Source of the DNA: Pomphorhynchus laevis
Taxonomy: Eukaryota > Acanthocephala > Palaeacanthocephala > Echinorhynchida > Pomphorhynchidae
Direction: 5' to 3'
Length of the DNA stretch: 64,000 nucleotides
Assembly (NCBI GenBank): GCA_012934845.2
Contig: WNNJ02001797.1
Location: 1-64,000, forward strand
Numbering within the stretch: position 1 is the first letter of the stretch; each line of letters starts with the position of its first letter. The position numbers and the translations under genes are program-made. This document shows positions 10,920-22,396 of the stretch, piece after piece. A model generated the notes under the pieces. It had not been told where the DNA came from. It did not search any database and was given only the letters and a program-made list of their open reading frames with translations.

Positions 10920-12056
10920 GAATGTTATTTTGAGTGAAATCGAAAAGTAGTGTGTAATCGATACCCAAATAATATCAGTAAGTTGGACCACGCTTCTCTT
11001 AAACTAGAAAATGGGTTTTATTATGATTCCAATTTTGATGATTTAATTGATTTTTCCGAGGTACATGCTAAAACTAGCAAAACATGTACGTCATTAGAGG
11101 CTACACTTCATATTGGTCACTCAAACGTTCAAATCCTTTCATCCCAATTTTCTTTCTTACTCGGCCATATTGCTGAAAATCATTATGATATATTTGGTGT
11201 TTCAGAATCTTGGTTACCTAGTTGCATCTCTGATAATCTGTTTAATGTTGTAGATTATAAGTTAATTAGAGCGTATCACTTTCCTGTTATGCGAGGTGAA
11301 TGAGTTGTAGCATTAGTTCGACATGATTTCTCATCATCCAATATATCATATTTTTGTGATTATGAGTGGTCATATGAGTGTCTGTCTTTTACTATTAATC
11401 ATCAATTGTTCAAATTGAATGTTTGTGTTTTTCATATATTTTAATATTTTATTTTGAGAACAGTTTAGCTTAAGGATTATTTATCTAATTTTTGTTTATT
11501 GCAACGATTTGTCCTTTTAGATGACAACCTTCGGAATGTAGATTGAAATATGAATGGGTGTCAACCCAGCTCAGCCGTATCAAAACAATGTCGTAATTTA
11601 TATCTTGTTGACCAACTTTTAGAGCAACATTGTAGAGAAGCCACTCATTTCAACGGTGCTACCCTAGATCTTGTATTGGGGATATCGACAGTATCCTATA
11701 TCTTGTATTGGGGATATCAAGAGGAGGATATTATCCTCATCTCGATAACAGTGATCACTGTGTTCTCTCCCTTGAATTAGTGTCCAATATCGTTTCTAGG
11801 TCAAAATTGGGCTATCCGAAACGAAATTAGACTAAGGTGAAAACCTAACATCTCTTAGCTGCTTTCTACAACATTTTATCTCATAGTTATAGGTATTCTA
11901 CTGTTTCAGATATGGTGACCATTCTTTATGACGTTTTCTTAAATTTGTCAGACAAGGTCGCTCCGAAACTGAGAACTTTCATTAATTCCACTCGCCCTCA
12001 GTAGATTGATCATGAATGCTTGCCGGCGCAGGCGCACATGATAACTAAAAAATCTA
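10920..12056 (+). mobile_element. LINE-B APE endonuclease remnant
   Basis: Resumes LINE-B after the LINE-A insertion. The frame 10950-11303 has IGHSNVQILSSQFSFLLGHI and DIFGVSESWLPSCISDN, the first two motifs of an APE endonuclease. Continuing in broken frames are VVALVRHDF, VLLDDNL and, near 11640-11690, THFNGATLDLVLG. Near 11990 a segment like FINSTRPQ-IDHECL marks the linker before the reverse transcriptase. Multiple stops make it a pseudogene. It is cut at about 12057 by a minus-strand LINE-A piece. Confidence 0.75.
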
Positions 12057-12769
12057 AATCATGTGTCGAGAATGTAGGTACGGAGGCGGTATTTGAATGT
12101 AATAAAGGAGATAGCGCGGCGGACGTCGAGAGGGAGCTGATTCCAGGCAAGGGGCGGCGCCGAGTAAGGACCAGATACCGTAGTTGTTAGAGTAATTGGA
12201 AACGTGGAGTAAGATGGAATTACGGGAACAAATCGATAGAGTGACGAGGCGAGTGTCGTCTAAGAAAGGGAGGTTGATGAACGATAGGGAGCCAACAGCG
12301 ATGAGACGAAACGTTACAAGAAGAAGGCGGAGTTGTATGCGGATGTAGATGGTGGGTTAAGAGAGTTGGGCAAGATGTGTGGGTTGCGGTCAAAGAGACG
12401 GATACGGCGGATGTCACGGAGAATTAAGTTAGACGCGTGAACCTTGTCGCGAACGAAGGGTTTGAGGAAAAGATCTCATCAAAATAAAATCCTTATGGGG
12501 CGATATCTAGAAGGAAGTGAGAATCAAGCGATTGTTTCTTAAGAAGGGGACGAACGATAGCGGATTTTCCGTGTGAAGGGACGATCCGGCTGCGGATGGA
12601 CAAGTTAAACGAGGTGGTGAGGAAAGGAGATATCGATAAGCATATAGATTTAAGTATGTGGGTAGGCAGGAGATCGGCAGGTGAGGTTTTGTTAGGCAAG
12701 GACATGAGGACAGATAAGACTTGGGCAAGTGAGGCAGGGAGAAGATGAAAGAGTTCTTCGAGTATGATG
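12057..12769 (-). mobile_element. LINE-A fragment with internal deletion
   Basis: On the minus strand, 12705-12493 encodes MSLPNKTSPAD, LPTHILKSIC and IVRPLLKKQSL of the LINE-A reverse transcriptase N-terminus. From about 12470 down to 12057 it encodes the ORF2 C-terminal region ending at the LLDT-equivalent. The catalytic middle is missing, joined near 12485. It carries many substitutions and is older than copies 1 and 2. Confidence 0.85.
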
Positions 12770-14548
12770 CTGAAGGTATCAGCTTAAATAGGTGGTACCT
12801 CGACGACGGAATAATCGGCGGTACTCCTGTTGCGGTGGGCGAGGCTCTGGCTCGTCTTGCTGCTAATTTTCCTGCGATTGGACTGTCTATGAACTGGAAA
12901 AGATTGAAGTAATTAGTAGGGCAGACAAGGTCGACTTGATAAAGAACAGATGCCCATGGATCACATTGGTCAACACCACAAAAAACTTTACAATTCTTGG
13001 AAGTCCCATCGGGTCTAAGGAACATTGTTCGGGATACCTTTTCGATGTTGGTTTACCATCCCTGCGTCAAACTCTGGACTCGCTCAAAAATCTCTCTGAC
13101 CCACAAGTTGCATTCATCCTGCTTCGTAGCTGTGCATCCGCTCCACGGGTAAACCATTTAATGCGCACTATAGACCCCGCCTTCGCCGAAGAGTTTTTCC
13201 GTTTGTTCGACCGCTTGATATTGAAGTGTTTTAGCAATATCACTTCTATTCAACCCGATAAGTGGGCGTGGATGCAAGCTTGCTTACCGCTGAAGATGGG
13301 AGGACTGGGCCTTCGAAGCTGCTTCCAACACTCTCAGGCAGCCTTCCTGTCCAGTGTAGACACTGTCACTAGCCAATTAAACCTTGACCTTATAACTTTT
13401 CCTTGGTACGAATTCGTTAAATCTATTATTCCGCAACATGTAGGAAATCCGCAAACAAATCAACGAGGATTATCTTGTCACATTGACGAAGTGTCGCGCC
13501 GCAGGCTAGTGGAGAATGTCGATCGCTTCAATACTGCCCGATTATTGGCAGTTTCATGCCCACACGCGTGTGCTTGGTTACAGGCCGTCCCTAGCAAAGC
13601 CACACATATGAACTTGGCACCAAATGAATTTGTTGTACTACTACGTCTTTGGTTAGGGAGTATCTCTGCAACAGTAATTATCGATGCAGACGCTGCCTTA
13701 GGATGGCGGATAAATTCGGCTTACACGCCTTAACATGTCAGTTTGGAGGCCACCCTGGAATTCGACATGATAGCTTGAGGGATACAGTCTTTCAAGCAGC
13801 GGTTTCTGCTGGATTGAGGGTGGCAAAGAAGGTACCCAACCTAGTTCGTGGTTTGCGAGAGAGACCGGCGGACATTCTATTTTATAAGGACCCTCCTTTA
13901 GCAGTTGATTTTGCCGTAACTAACCCACAACAAAATGCTTATTTTTCTATGGCTTCTGAGATCCCTCGCTATGCCGCAAGCAAGTATGCCACCTGTGCAA
14001 AGGAAAGGAAATATAAACGCAAATTAGAGGAGAATGGATACAGTTTTACGGCAGCAGTTGTTGAAACTTACGGAGGATGGAACCCACAAGGGGAAAAGCT
14101 AATTCGTTTCATTGCTCGTTCTATGTCATGTAGAAACGGTACCCCGTATTGCAGCACAGCGGGTCAGTTATTTCAGCGCGTGTCCGTCGCACTGATGAGA
14201 GGAAATGCAAAAGCGATCCTCGAAATTCTTGACGAGATGGGCCAACCCTTACTAGAGAAAAGTCTTGGATATTGTGACGACCCATCTCCGCGACTCTTTT
14301 CTATGAGCAACCTTGCACAGCCCGAGGCCCAGTCAGTTGAGGTAGTTCATGACTCCAATATTCGGACAGCTTCCGTCGTCAAAGGCGACCATTCTGAGGT
14401 GGACATGCCTGCCCTGCAACTCATGTCTCCACGACGACCTTCGGCATATCACTCAACATCTAAACAATCATATAATGCTTCTTTGCCACTTCAGCAATCA
14501 CCAACAATTAAGGAGGGGTTGATATCGCATCAACCGAATATTGGTTAA
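12770..14548 (+). mobile_element. RLE-type LINE 1: reverse transcriptase C-half and restriction-like endonuclease
   Basis: Begins just before the catalytic box WYLDDGIIGG (about 12788-12818), then LARLAANFPAIGLSMNWK, a thumb region (12936-13733) with ILGSPIGS and MGGLGLRS, and a second frame (13649-14548). The second frame carries a Cys/His finger (CRRCLRM ... HALTC), GIRHDSLRD, and a PD-(D/E)xK-like nuclease (RPADILFY ... AVDFAVTNP ... KERKYK). This is the layout of R2/R4-group LINEs, which use a restriction-like nuclease instead of APE. One-base frameshifts near 12900 and 13680 inactivate it. The upstream two thirds is missing. It shares motif order with the elements at 17-18 kb and 61-64 kb but is a different family. 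Confidence 0.85.
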
Positions 14549-15372
14549 CATACCGATGGAACTGCAACATTATCCAGATTACCACTTGCACCACTTTCGA
14601 GTCTTCCATTTTGAAATTCAAATTTTACTGAAATACAACAAAATATTTTTGGCACTATTAAGACTAATCCACATGCAATTCAAAATCTTCTAAGTAATAA
14701 TTTGGCTCAAGGACTTATGAGTAATCCTGCATTGCTTAGTTCAATTAAGCTCAACAATCCACAAATGCAAAGAGTGAGGAAGCAGAACCACGAGGTTTCA
14801 CAATTCGTTAACAATCCGGATTTAATGCGTCAAACAATGGAAATGATTCGTAATCCTACAACTATACAGGAAATTACGAGAAACCATGATAGAGCCCTGA
14901 TTAACCTTGAGAGTTTACCGAGCGGATATTATGTTCGACAGAGAATTTATCGCGACTTTCAAGAACCAATGCTTAATGTGGCACATGAGCAGTTTGACGA
15001 TAACCCTCTGAATATTAATTCTAGCTCATATAGTACAGCTAACACTAGTCAAGTAGGAACAAAAATACAAACCTCCTGCCTAACCTGGGGGCATCTCAGA
15101 ATACTACATTTCAAATCGATTCGTCTAGATCATATGTATCCAATTCAAACCGTTTAGAGTCGCCTTTGCAATCTACGTCAAGCGAAAACACTAATCGGTA
15201 TTCTACGATGAACCCTCAACAATTATTAGTGGGCGCTGCTGAAAATCCTCACATGTTAATCGACATGTTGCGGGCATCCAGTTTTAACCCAAACATGTAT
15301 AATTATATCCGCGATCCTGGTATTCTACTTAATCTGCTGCGTAGATATGAATTTATACAGGACGAAAAACAA

Positions 15373-15403
15373 AGAGAACAAGTACATCGTGTACTTGTTC
15401 TCT
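15373..15403. repeat. perfect short hairpin
   Basis: Arms AGAGAACAAGTACA (15373-15386) and its exact complement (15390-15403), loop TCG. It coincides with the frame change in the ubiquilin-like sequence, so the right arm may be a copied-in snapback duplication. Confidence 0.95.
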
Positions 15404-15863
15404 CTGTTTATAAGTCAGTGGCCAATACCTGGAATTCGTGCTCTATGCACAAATACTCGAGCATTGAGGACGATTGTACAAATTTTACAGAACCTAATTC
15501 GTCTTAGGGACACATCCCCACAAGTATTATCACAGTTGATATCTTCAAATATAAGCGGTCTAGTCGATAATCAAATGAATAGTCAACCTACTTCATCTAA
15601 TGTGGATTCTATTCGATCACCAAGCAATAGACAAACACCTTATGCAACAACAGTATTTCAAAATTTACAATACTCAAATCAAGATTACACTGCTTCGTTG
15701 TTTCAACCATTATATTGTCTTCATCCCCAGCAACATCAGCCGACAAATCAACAACCAAACCAAACTCAAGAACAACTTTATGTATCCGAATTTGTACAAA
15801 TGCAGACAGTTGGATTCCATAGCCGTGATACTAATCTTGAAGCGCTTGTTGCATCTATCGGCG

Positions 15864-15898
15864 ACGCAAAAATGGCTGTAGAACAGCCATTTTTGCGT
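15864..15898. repeat. perfect short hairpin in the UBA-coding end
   Basis: Arms ACGCAAAAATGGCTGT (15864-15879) and exact complement (15883-15898), loop AGA. It lies at the end of the UBA domain coding region. Confidence 0.95.
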
Positions 15899-16029
15899 GA
15901 AGACTCATCAATGAAGACTCTTGACTTTTATTTGAATAAATTTTTAAGTTTAAATAAAAAACCATTTCAGTATATTTGATATATAACACTATTTCTGGGT
16001 TTCGTGATGCTCTTAAATGTTCCCTGAGC

Positions 16030-16123
16030 CGTTCAGAAACCAGACGTTGTGTTTCTGAACGCAACGTCCGGTTTTTTATGTTCAGAAATCGTACCTATTT
16101 CTGAACATAAATGGGTACGATTT
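16030..16123. repeat. two consecutive interlocked inverted repeats (pseudoknot-like)
   Basis: First unit: CGTTCAGAAAC (16030-16040) pairs with GTTTCTGAACG (16051-16061), while AGACGTTG (16042-16049) pairs with CAACGTC starting at 16062. Second unit: ATGTTCAGAAAT (16078-16089) pairs with 16097-16108, while AAATCGTACC (16086-16095) pairs with 16114-16123. Both have the A-B-A'-B' order. Confidence 0.85.
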
Positions 16124-16830
16124 TAGAACGCTTTATACAAATCTAGATTTAGTAGATATTAAAGAAGCATTAGTAAAATTAATTAATCTTATATTCGGAA
16201 AAAGATATACATATATATGTTATAATAATTATAACGCCTATCTAACAAAAATTAAACCATCAAGTAAATATAAATATATGGATAAAATATTAAATAATAT
16301 TTTATTATTAAATAATAATAAATATTATTATTAAAATATTACCATTAACTAAAACTACATCTATATAGGTACATCTATATTTATACAAATAAAAGTTAGT
16401 CTAATAAAAGGTAATAGTATTAGAAAAATAGTGTAGGGTTATCGAAATTAATACTGGTATAAAACACTATTTCAGTATTAATTCTACAAAAGAATTTTTA
16501 GAACAGACAAAAGGAATAAATTTTCAAAATATAAATACATACGATTTTAGTACGCTTTACACAAATCTAGATTTAGTAGATATTAAAGAAGCGTTAGTAA
16601 AATTAATTAATCTTATATTCGGAAAAAGATATACATATATATGTTATAATAACTATAACGTATATCTAACAAAAATTAAACCATCAAGTAAATATAAATA
16701 TATGGATAAAATTGAATTTTTAGAATTCTTTAATAGGGTTTTTTAGACAAGTAGAAGGTGTTTCAGTGGGAGAAAATAGTAGCCTAATTATAGCTCACGT
16801 ATTTTTAAGCTTTGTTATTAATATTTCAAC
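16110..16830 (+). mobile_element. Penelope-like element (PLE) reverse transcriptase pieces, partly duplicated
   Basis: The segment encoding FSTLYTNLDLVDIKEALVKL, then a Tyr-rich YTYICYNNYN and PSSKYKYMDK, occurs twice: about 16120-16283 and 16550-16708. After the second copy the frame, with shifts, gives VEGVSVGENSSLIIAHVFLS, a decayed version of VKGVPMGGNSSPIIADLFLS seen at 46.45 kb. These are typical of PLE-type reverse transcriptases. A matching minus-strand piece lies at about 41560-41700. All copies are frame-broken. Confidence 0.8.
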
Positions 16831-17017
16831 ATCATATAAAAGTACAGTTTGAACACTATTAATTAATGAGATCAACAAATATTTCATATTTCATCTATAA
16901 TACGACAGAACTTATGTTGCTTGAATCAATATGGTTATGCCTGAATGGTAATTTTAAAATCTAATGAATATTTCGTTTGAATCTAATGAATATTTTGGCA
17001 GTAAAGGTTTAAAGGAT

Positions 17018-18245
17018 TTATTGATCAGTGATTGGCACATCTGGCGTGAATCTATTTTGAGACAGGAAAATTTTTAAACCATCGTATCGTAAGGGAATGT
17101 TAAATATTGTTTTAAATCGATCTATATCGACGACATCAGTTTTTTGGGAACAAGCGAGGATAATATTGTGTTGGACAAGTTTGTAAACGCTTCTGAATCG
17201 ACATGGATAGTTCGTGGTATGAAGTTCTAGCGGTGCTGTTGTGCTTGAGTCAGAACGACGTAAGCCAGGTGAGGATCTTTGTCGGCTACTAATACCAACA
17301 TCTCTATGCAAGTAGACCATTCATCTATTTTCCTCTTTACGAACATATTTGTATAGCATTTTGTACCAATAACTGAAACTAATATCTTAATTCCCTGAAA
17401 AATCGATTAATCGAGGATTAATGCATAGGTTGTATTCTACGAAAATCGATTGTGCGCCGCTGAGTATCTTCTCGCGTACGAACAATTGTCACTTTTTCTC
17501 ATTAAGCCATAATCAAAAATTAGGAACGACTCGACGCACTGTATCCCAAATTGCCATAAGGTCATTTCCAAACTTCCGATAATGTAAAGGAGTCCTCAAC
17601 ATACCATCGATGTACTGTATTCGGAGCAGCGTTTGAAAGTACATTAATAAAGGAAAGAGACGCAGCGATAAACACAATCATGGAAAGCGGGTCACCTTAA
17701 GTAAAACCCTTTGAGGATTCTAAAAAGTTATTGTCCACTGTCAGGATATTGGGCATTTATAAATATTTCGTAGTATAGTGGATAAAGGACATATGAATTC
17801 GTCATTGTTCAAAGCGACCAAACGATTTATGCGATTAAAAGCGTTGGATGCATAACACTTGTAATTGCTACTAGCAAATAGTTCTCTTGTGGAATTAAAT
17901 GATATTTCAATCCACATAGTCGACCATACATAATTGAATACAACCAGCCACTTTCTATAGTGGCTGGTTGTATAGCGGCTGGTTTCATTTTCGCTACAAC
18001 CTTACCTACTATTCTTCGATCGGTCGTACATCTGGATTTTATCCAATGGAATTGGACGGCTTACTGTAACTGCCTCAATGTCGCAGAGGTTCAAGTTGAC
18101 GGTCGCTATAGTTATTGCGAAATTGGCTAAGGATTTAGCAAGCCAATCAGAACTTTGACCAAAAGAACATGGTATACTCTTCCATGAAATGGATCTATTT
18201 CAGAAGGCTTTGGAACACCACGTCTAGATCTTGCGGCTGAACAAA
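17018..18245 (-). mobile_element. RLE-type LINE 2 remnant (reverse transcriptase)
   Basis: Minus-strand reading, with stops, recovers the same motif series as the element at 61-64 kb. ASNAFNRINRLVALNN lies near 17820-17880, then ICPLSTILRNIYKCP, GFT-x-GDPLSMIVFIAASL near 17640-17700, and a box decayed to WYVEDSF near 17595. The open frame 17320-17018 continues with FKTIFNIPLRYDGLKIF, parallel to WKSILCSPLKFGGIGI in the 61-64 kb copy. The catalytic YADD has become YVED and several stops interrupt it. Neither the finger nor the nuclease end was found. Confidence 0.75.
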
Positions 18246-18274
18246 TATCTTTAGCGTCTCTTTTTAGAAAGCAA

Positions 18275-18515
18275 ACAGGACGATGATCAGTTTTGATTCT
18301 TATTTATAATTAGTAATCGATCGCTTGCCTCACATTAAGGAATTCTTTCCTCAAACAGTAGTTCGGATATTCGGTTCTCTTTCCAAAGTAGGATTCGCCT
18401 TGTATGTGTTGACTTTATTGTGCTAGTCTTCCACGTTGTTGTCTTTGAAGCATAAGTTTTCATATAACAGTTATCTTCATCATGAGATACCTCATTTTAG
18501 AGTGATCAGAGTTAA
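18275..18515. repeat. left copy of a 241-bp flank duplicated around the Gypsy element
   Basis: This 241-base stretch (starting ACAGGACGATG, ending AGAGTTAA) is repeated almost identically at 22396-22636. The copies differ at only a handful of positions. It lies just outside the 5' LTR. Confidence 0.93.
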
Positions 18516-18521
18516 CTAACC

Positions 18522-18609
18522 TGATCAATTAACTAACTTGTGTTTTAATAATATTTGTTTTGTAGATGTTTTCAATAAAGCTACATTAGCCTCACTTTGG
18601 ATCTTAACA
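18522..18609 (+). repeat. Gypsy 5' LTR (very short)
   Basis: Begins TGATCAATTAAC, contains TTTTCAATAAAGC, ends GGATCTTAACA. It differs from the 3' LTR by a short indel near its start and a few substitutions, so the insertion is not brand-new. The start is placed by comparison with the 3' LTR after the polypurine tract. Confidence 0.8.
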
Positions 18610-18647
18610 ATTTATTGAAAACATTTGTGTGAGCATTTGTTGTCAAG

Positions 18648-19744
18648 ATGGTCCCAGTCGGAAAGGGATTGGTGAACGTTGATTATGCACGATATCTACA
18701 GCCAAGTAAACTTACAATAGACACAGAAGACCCAAACGGAGCGGATATTTGGAAACATTGGCTATCAACATTCGAAACGTTTATTGAACACATCGGAGCT
18801 CCGTGTGAGATTCGATTGACGTTACTGCGTAATTACGTTTCTCCTCAAATTTTCAAGTCAATTCAACAACTGTCTGATTATGCAGAAGCTATCAAGACGC
18901 TTCGATCGATGTTTGAGCGACCGACCAATGTCATTTATGCTCGATATATACTATTCGCGAGGAGACAAGAAGATGCAGAAGATATTCAACACTACACTAA
19001 TAGTTTAAAGCAACTAGCCTCAGAATGTAAGTTCGAAGAAGTATCGGCACAAGATCTCCGAGACCAGGTAATTCTAAATGCGTTCATAACGGGTATTTCC
19101 TCAAGAAAATTAGAGAACATTTACTTGAAAACTGTACCTTAACACTAACAGACGCTTTTGAAATTGCAAAAGCTATGGAAAGTTCGGTAAAACGTTCAAC
19201 GGTAATCGAAGGACCTTATTATCGACTAGCTCATGTTTCCGACAGCAGAAAGGAAGAGGCGGCAGATCAACTGGCACAAATGAATGATAGAGTAGTTGCA
19301 ACAATCAAAAGTAATTGGAAGTGTTTTTTTTGTGGAAGTCAATCAAAGCATAGTCGAGAATCTTGTCCGGCAAAAAATTCAATTTGCCATAAATGTCAGA
19401 AGGAAGGACATTTTGCAAGAGCGTGTCGATCTTCACAATTCGGTCGTAATAAATACTCTGCGTGCATTTCTTCAATACTGTCTGACCGAGAAGCTGTAGA
19501 ACAAATATCCATTTGCAACAAAAGAGTAGAGTGTTTGTTTGACACAGGGAGTTGTTATAGTTTTATTCGAACTGATATTGCGAGTAAGATGAAATTGCCT
19601 ATCGTCAGAGATATACGGCCCATTACAATGGCCACCAATCGCTTCAAGACTTTAACTAAAGGCCATGTCACTACTTCCATCATCTACAAGTCCCAAATTT
19701 ATAAAAACATTATATTTCATGTTCTGGACGACTTATGTACCTAA
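18648..19744 (+). pseudogene. Gypsy gag, nucleocapsid and protease
   Basis: Gag starts at ATG 18648 (38 bases after the 5' LTR) with a capsid-like region (DIWKHWLSTFETFIEH, ARYILFARRQE, QLASECKFEE). A missing base near 19125 moves the frame; the conserved continuation enters at about 19130 and runs to 19744. Two Cys knuckles follow (CFFCGSQSKHSRESC and CHKCQKEGHFARAC, about 19321-19428), then an aspartic protease with the catalytic LFDTGS at about 19536. TAA at 19742 truncates the segment just before an ILGMDF motif that is still readable downstream. The slip site does not fit a canonical programmed frameshift, so I read it as damage. Confidence 0.88.
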
Positions 19745-22314
19745 GCAATATTGGGGATGGATTTTATGAACGAGCATAAGAGTTTCAAACTAAAATTGAA
19801 TGGTTCTAGAAACGAATTGGTAATTGCTGCTTTGTGACCTATAGATTTCAAGCCAGTTCGACCATTTTCACATCTAAATGAACATTGCATTCCTATTGCA
19901 ACGGGGTCTCGCCGGTATAATCCAGCCGATCGTGATTTTATTCGATCGGAGGTTCAGAAGTTATTGAAAGATGGGATTATCGAACCTTGTATTTCACCAT
20001 GGCGAGCTCAAGTGGTAGTTACGCGCTCGGAGAGACATAAACGCAGGCTTGTTATTGATTACTCACAAACGATAAATAAATATACATTGCTGGATGCCTA
20101 TCCTTTGCCAAACTTACAAGATCTTATGTATGAAATTAGTAAATACAAATGGTTTTCTACAATTGACTTACAGTCTGCTTATCAGCAAGTTCCTCTACAT
20201 CCAGACGATAGACTATATACTGCCTTTGAAGCAGATGGAAGATTATATTGCTTTGCGAGATTGCCCTTTGGTTTGAAGAATGCAGTGTCATGCTTTCAGC
20301 GATGTATGGATCACATGATTGAAACAAATAAATTAAAAAGTACATTTGCCTATCTAGATAACATTACAATTTGCGGAATGACCCAACAAGAACACGACGA
20401 AAATCTGGGCAAATTCAACAGTGTCGCTACCAAGTGCGGGCTCACAATGAATACAACTAAATGTGAATTTAACAAGAAAGAAATAAAGCTTCTCGGCTAC
20501 TTAATTTGTCAAGGAGTACTGAAACCAGATCCGGACAGATTGCAGGCTTTACATGAACTCCCCCCTACGATGTCAGATCCTTACAACGAAGTATTGGACT
20601 CTTTGCTTACTACTCGTCTTGGATACCAGAATTTTCACAAAAGATTGAATTCTTGAGAAACGCTTCATTCCCTATGAACGCTGAATCAAAACTGTCATTT
20701 GAAAAGCTTAAAGCAGATATTGCGAGTGGTTCTTTATACCACATCGATAATGCTCAAGCGCTAACAGTCGAGACAGACGCTTCTGGAACGTGCATTGCGA
20801 CTACACTGAACGGAGACGGTCGTCCGATTGCGTTTTTTTCAAGAAAACTTTCTGTAAGCGAGCAGAGATGGGCAGCAATCGAGAAAGAGGCTTTAGCCAT
20901 AGTGGAATCCCTTATTAAGTGGCGACATTTTCTTATCGGAAGGCATTTTAAAATCATCACAGACCAAAGATCAGTTAGTTTTATATTCAATCAACTAAAC
21001 GGAAGCAAGATAAAAAACGACAAAATACAACGTTGGAAAGCAGAATTGGCCAATTACGATTTTGAAATATTCTACCGCCCGGGATCTTTGAATGGACCAG
21101 CAGATACCTTATCTAGAATATGTGCTACTTCCAATTTCGATAGAGGATTACGAGAACTTCACGAATCATTATGTCACCCCGGTGTACGACGGTTAACTCA
21201 TTATGTCAGATCACGGAATCTTCCATTCTCAGTAAATGATGTGAAAAATATTTGTGAACGTTGTGAAGCTTGTAAATTTTTTAAGCCTCGATTTTCAAAT
21301 ACCTGTACGGCTCATGTAATTAAAGCTACCCGCCCTTTTGAGCGATTATGCATAGATTTCAAAGGACCATTACCGAGTAATTCAAGATCCCGTTTCCTCC
21401 TTGTTGTGATCGATGAGTATAGTCGGTTTCCTTTTGCCTACGCGTGCCCCGATATGTCTGCTAAAACTGTGTGTCATTGTTTGGACGAAATATTTGCTAT
21501 TTTTGGTTGTCCAGAATATATTCATTCGGATAGAGGTACGTCGTTTCTGTCATCGGATGTCAGACAATTTCTCAGTGAGAGAGGAATCGCTAGCAGTTCC
21601 ACAACACCGTACAACCCAAGAGGTAACGGGCAATGCGAACGATACAATTCAACAATTTGGACAGCTATAACTACCACGTTACGAAGTGAACGAATGTCTA
21701 TTCATCAGTGGCAAATAATATTACCAAGAGCACTCAATAGCATAAGGAGTCTTTTATGTACTTCAACCAACTACACACCTCACGAACGGATATTTTCTTA
21801 CCCCAGAAAGAGTAATGAAGGCAAAACGTTTCCAAAATGGATGACCGATGGTGCATCTGTACTTGTCCGGAATCATAGACGTGAATCGAAATATGAACCA
21901 ATAGGTTGTCCAGCTAAACTTGTGACTGCTAACAACAAATACGCTATCATCGAATATCCTAATCAACGACAAGGTGCGGTTTCTTTAAGGGACGTGGCTC
22001 CCGGTTTCGATATCGGACAACGGTTGTCAGGTGGAGATAGCTGCCAAAATCTAATGATAGAAGATCATGAATGTACGAACGATACATCACAACTTACAAC
22101 TACTACTAAAGATGATATTGAAAGCAGCTATAACCCTGATACCAGCTACAGCGACGATAAAACTGTGAGTACGGACGACGATACTTTAAACGATACTTTC
22201 AAAATATCCGACGAGAAAGGAAATGAAATTCTGCAGAGCAACGAAAGACCCGTGCGAAATAAAGCTACTCCCGCGTATCTACGAGATTATGTTTGGCGGA
22301 GGAGAATGTCGTGA
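19745..22314 (+). pseudogene. Gypsy reverse transcriptase, RNase H and integrase
   Basis: The reverse transcriptase has LVIDYSQTINKYT, FSTIDLQSAYQQVPL, RLPFGLKNA and a catalytic box reading YLDN instead of the usual YLDD (about 20350). A lost base near 20580 shifts into the downstream frame (20653-22314). RNase H there shows VETDASG, EKEALAIVE and ITDQRS. The integrase has an HHCC finger (HESLCHPGVRRLTHYV ... CERCEAC) and catalytic residues in LCIDFKGP, HSDRGTSF and GNGQCERYN. The tail is acidic and Thr/Asp-rich. A TGA near 19836 also breaks the link with protease. The downstream 553-codon frame is intact. Confidence 0.9.
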
Positions 22315-22396
22315 ATTAACTAACTTGTGTTTTAATGTTATTTGTTTTGTAGATGTTTTCAATAAAGCTACTTTAGCCTCACTTTGGATCTTAACA
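22312..22396 (+). repeat. Gypsy 3' LTR (very short)
   Basis: Begins TGAATTAACTAAC after the polypurine tract at 22295-22305 and ends CTTAACA; contains the same AATAAA as the 5' LTR. Confidence 0.8.

Larger units (their letters stand above)
14563..15979 (+). pseudogene. UBQLN: ubiquilin-like sequence, intronless and frame-broken (probable retrocopy)
   Basis: Ubiquilins shuttle ubiquitylated proteins to the proteasome; they have an N-terminal UBL, central STI1 repeats and a C-terminal UBA domain. Seen here: an STI1 region at about 14613-15000 (NPHAIQNLLSNN, LMSNPALLSSIKLNNPQMQ, FVNNPDLMRQTMEMIRNP, RNHDRALINLESLPSGY, FQEPMLNVAHEQF), a second STI1-like stretch (15200-15520) and a UBA domain at about 15785-15890 (FVQMQTVGFHSRDTNLEALV). 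No UBL is present. A TGA at 14612-14614 and at least two frameshifts (about 15060 and 15390-15400, the latter at a short hairpin) break the frame. The absence of introns suggests a processed copy, but no poly(A) is visible. Confidence 0.85.
18522..22396 (+). mobile_element. Gypsy-type LTR retrotransposon, Mag-like, degraded
   Basis: About 3.9 kb, with an 88-base 5' LTR (18522-18609) and an 85-base 3' LTR (22312-22396), both TG...CA and with AATAAA inside. A polypurine tract (GGCGGAGGAGA, 22295-22305) precedes the 3' LTR. Gene order is gag, nucleocapsid, protease, reverse transcriptase, RNase H, integrase, the Gypsy order. Short LTRs together with two Cys-rich knuckles recall the Mag clade. 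Coding damage: frameshift near 19125, stop at 19742, stop near 19836, frameshift near 20580. No envelope gene was seen. No clear tRNA primer site was recognised after the 5' LTR. Confidence 0.92.

Noticed and set aside
19100-19145. Programmed -1 frameshift between gag and nucleocapsid
   Set aside because: The slip region (AGAAAATTAG) does not fit the heptamer rule and other clear lesions exist in the same element.
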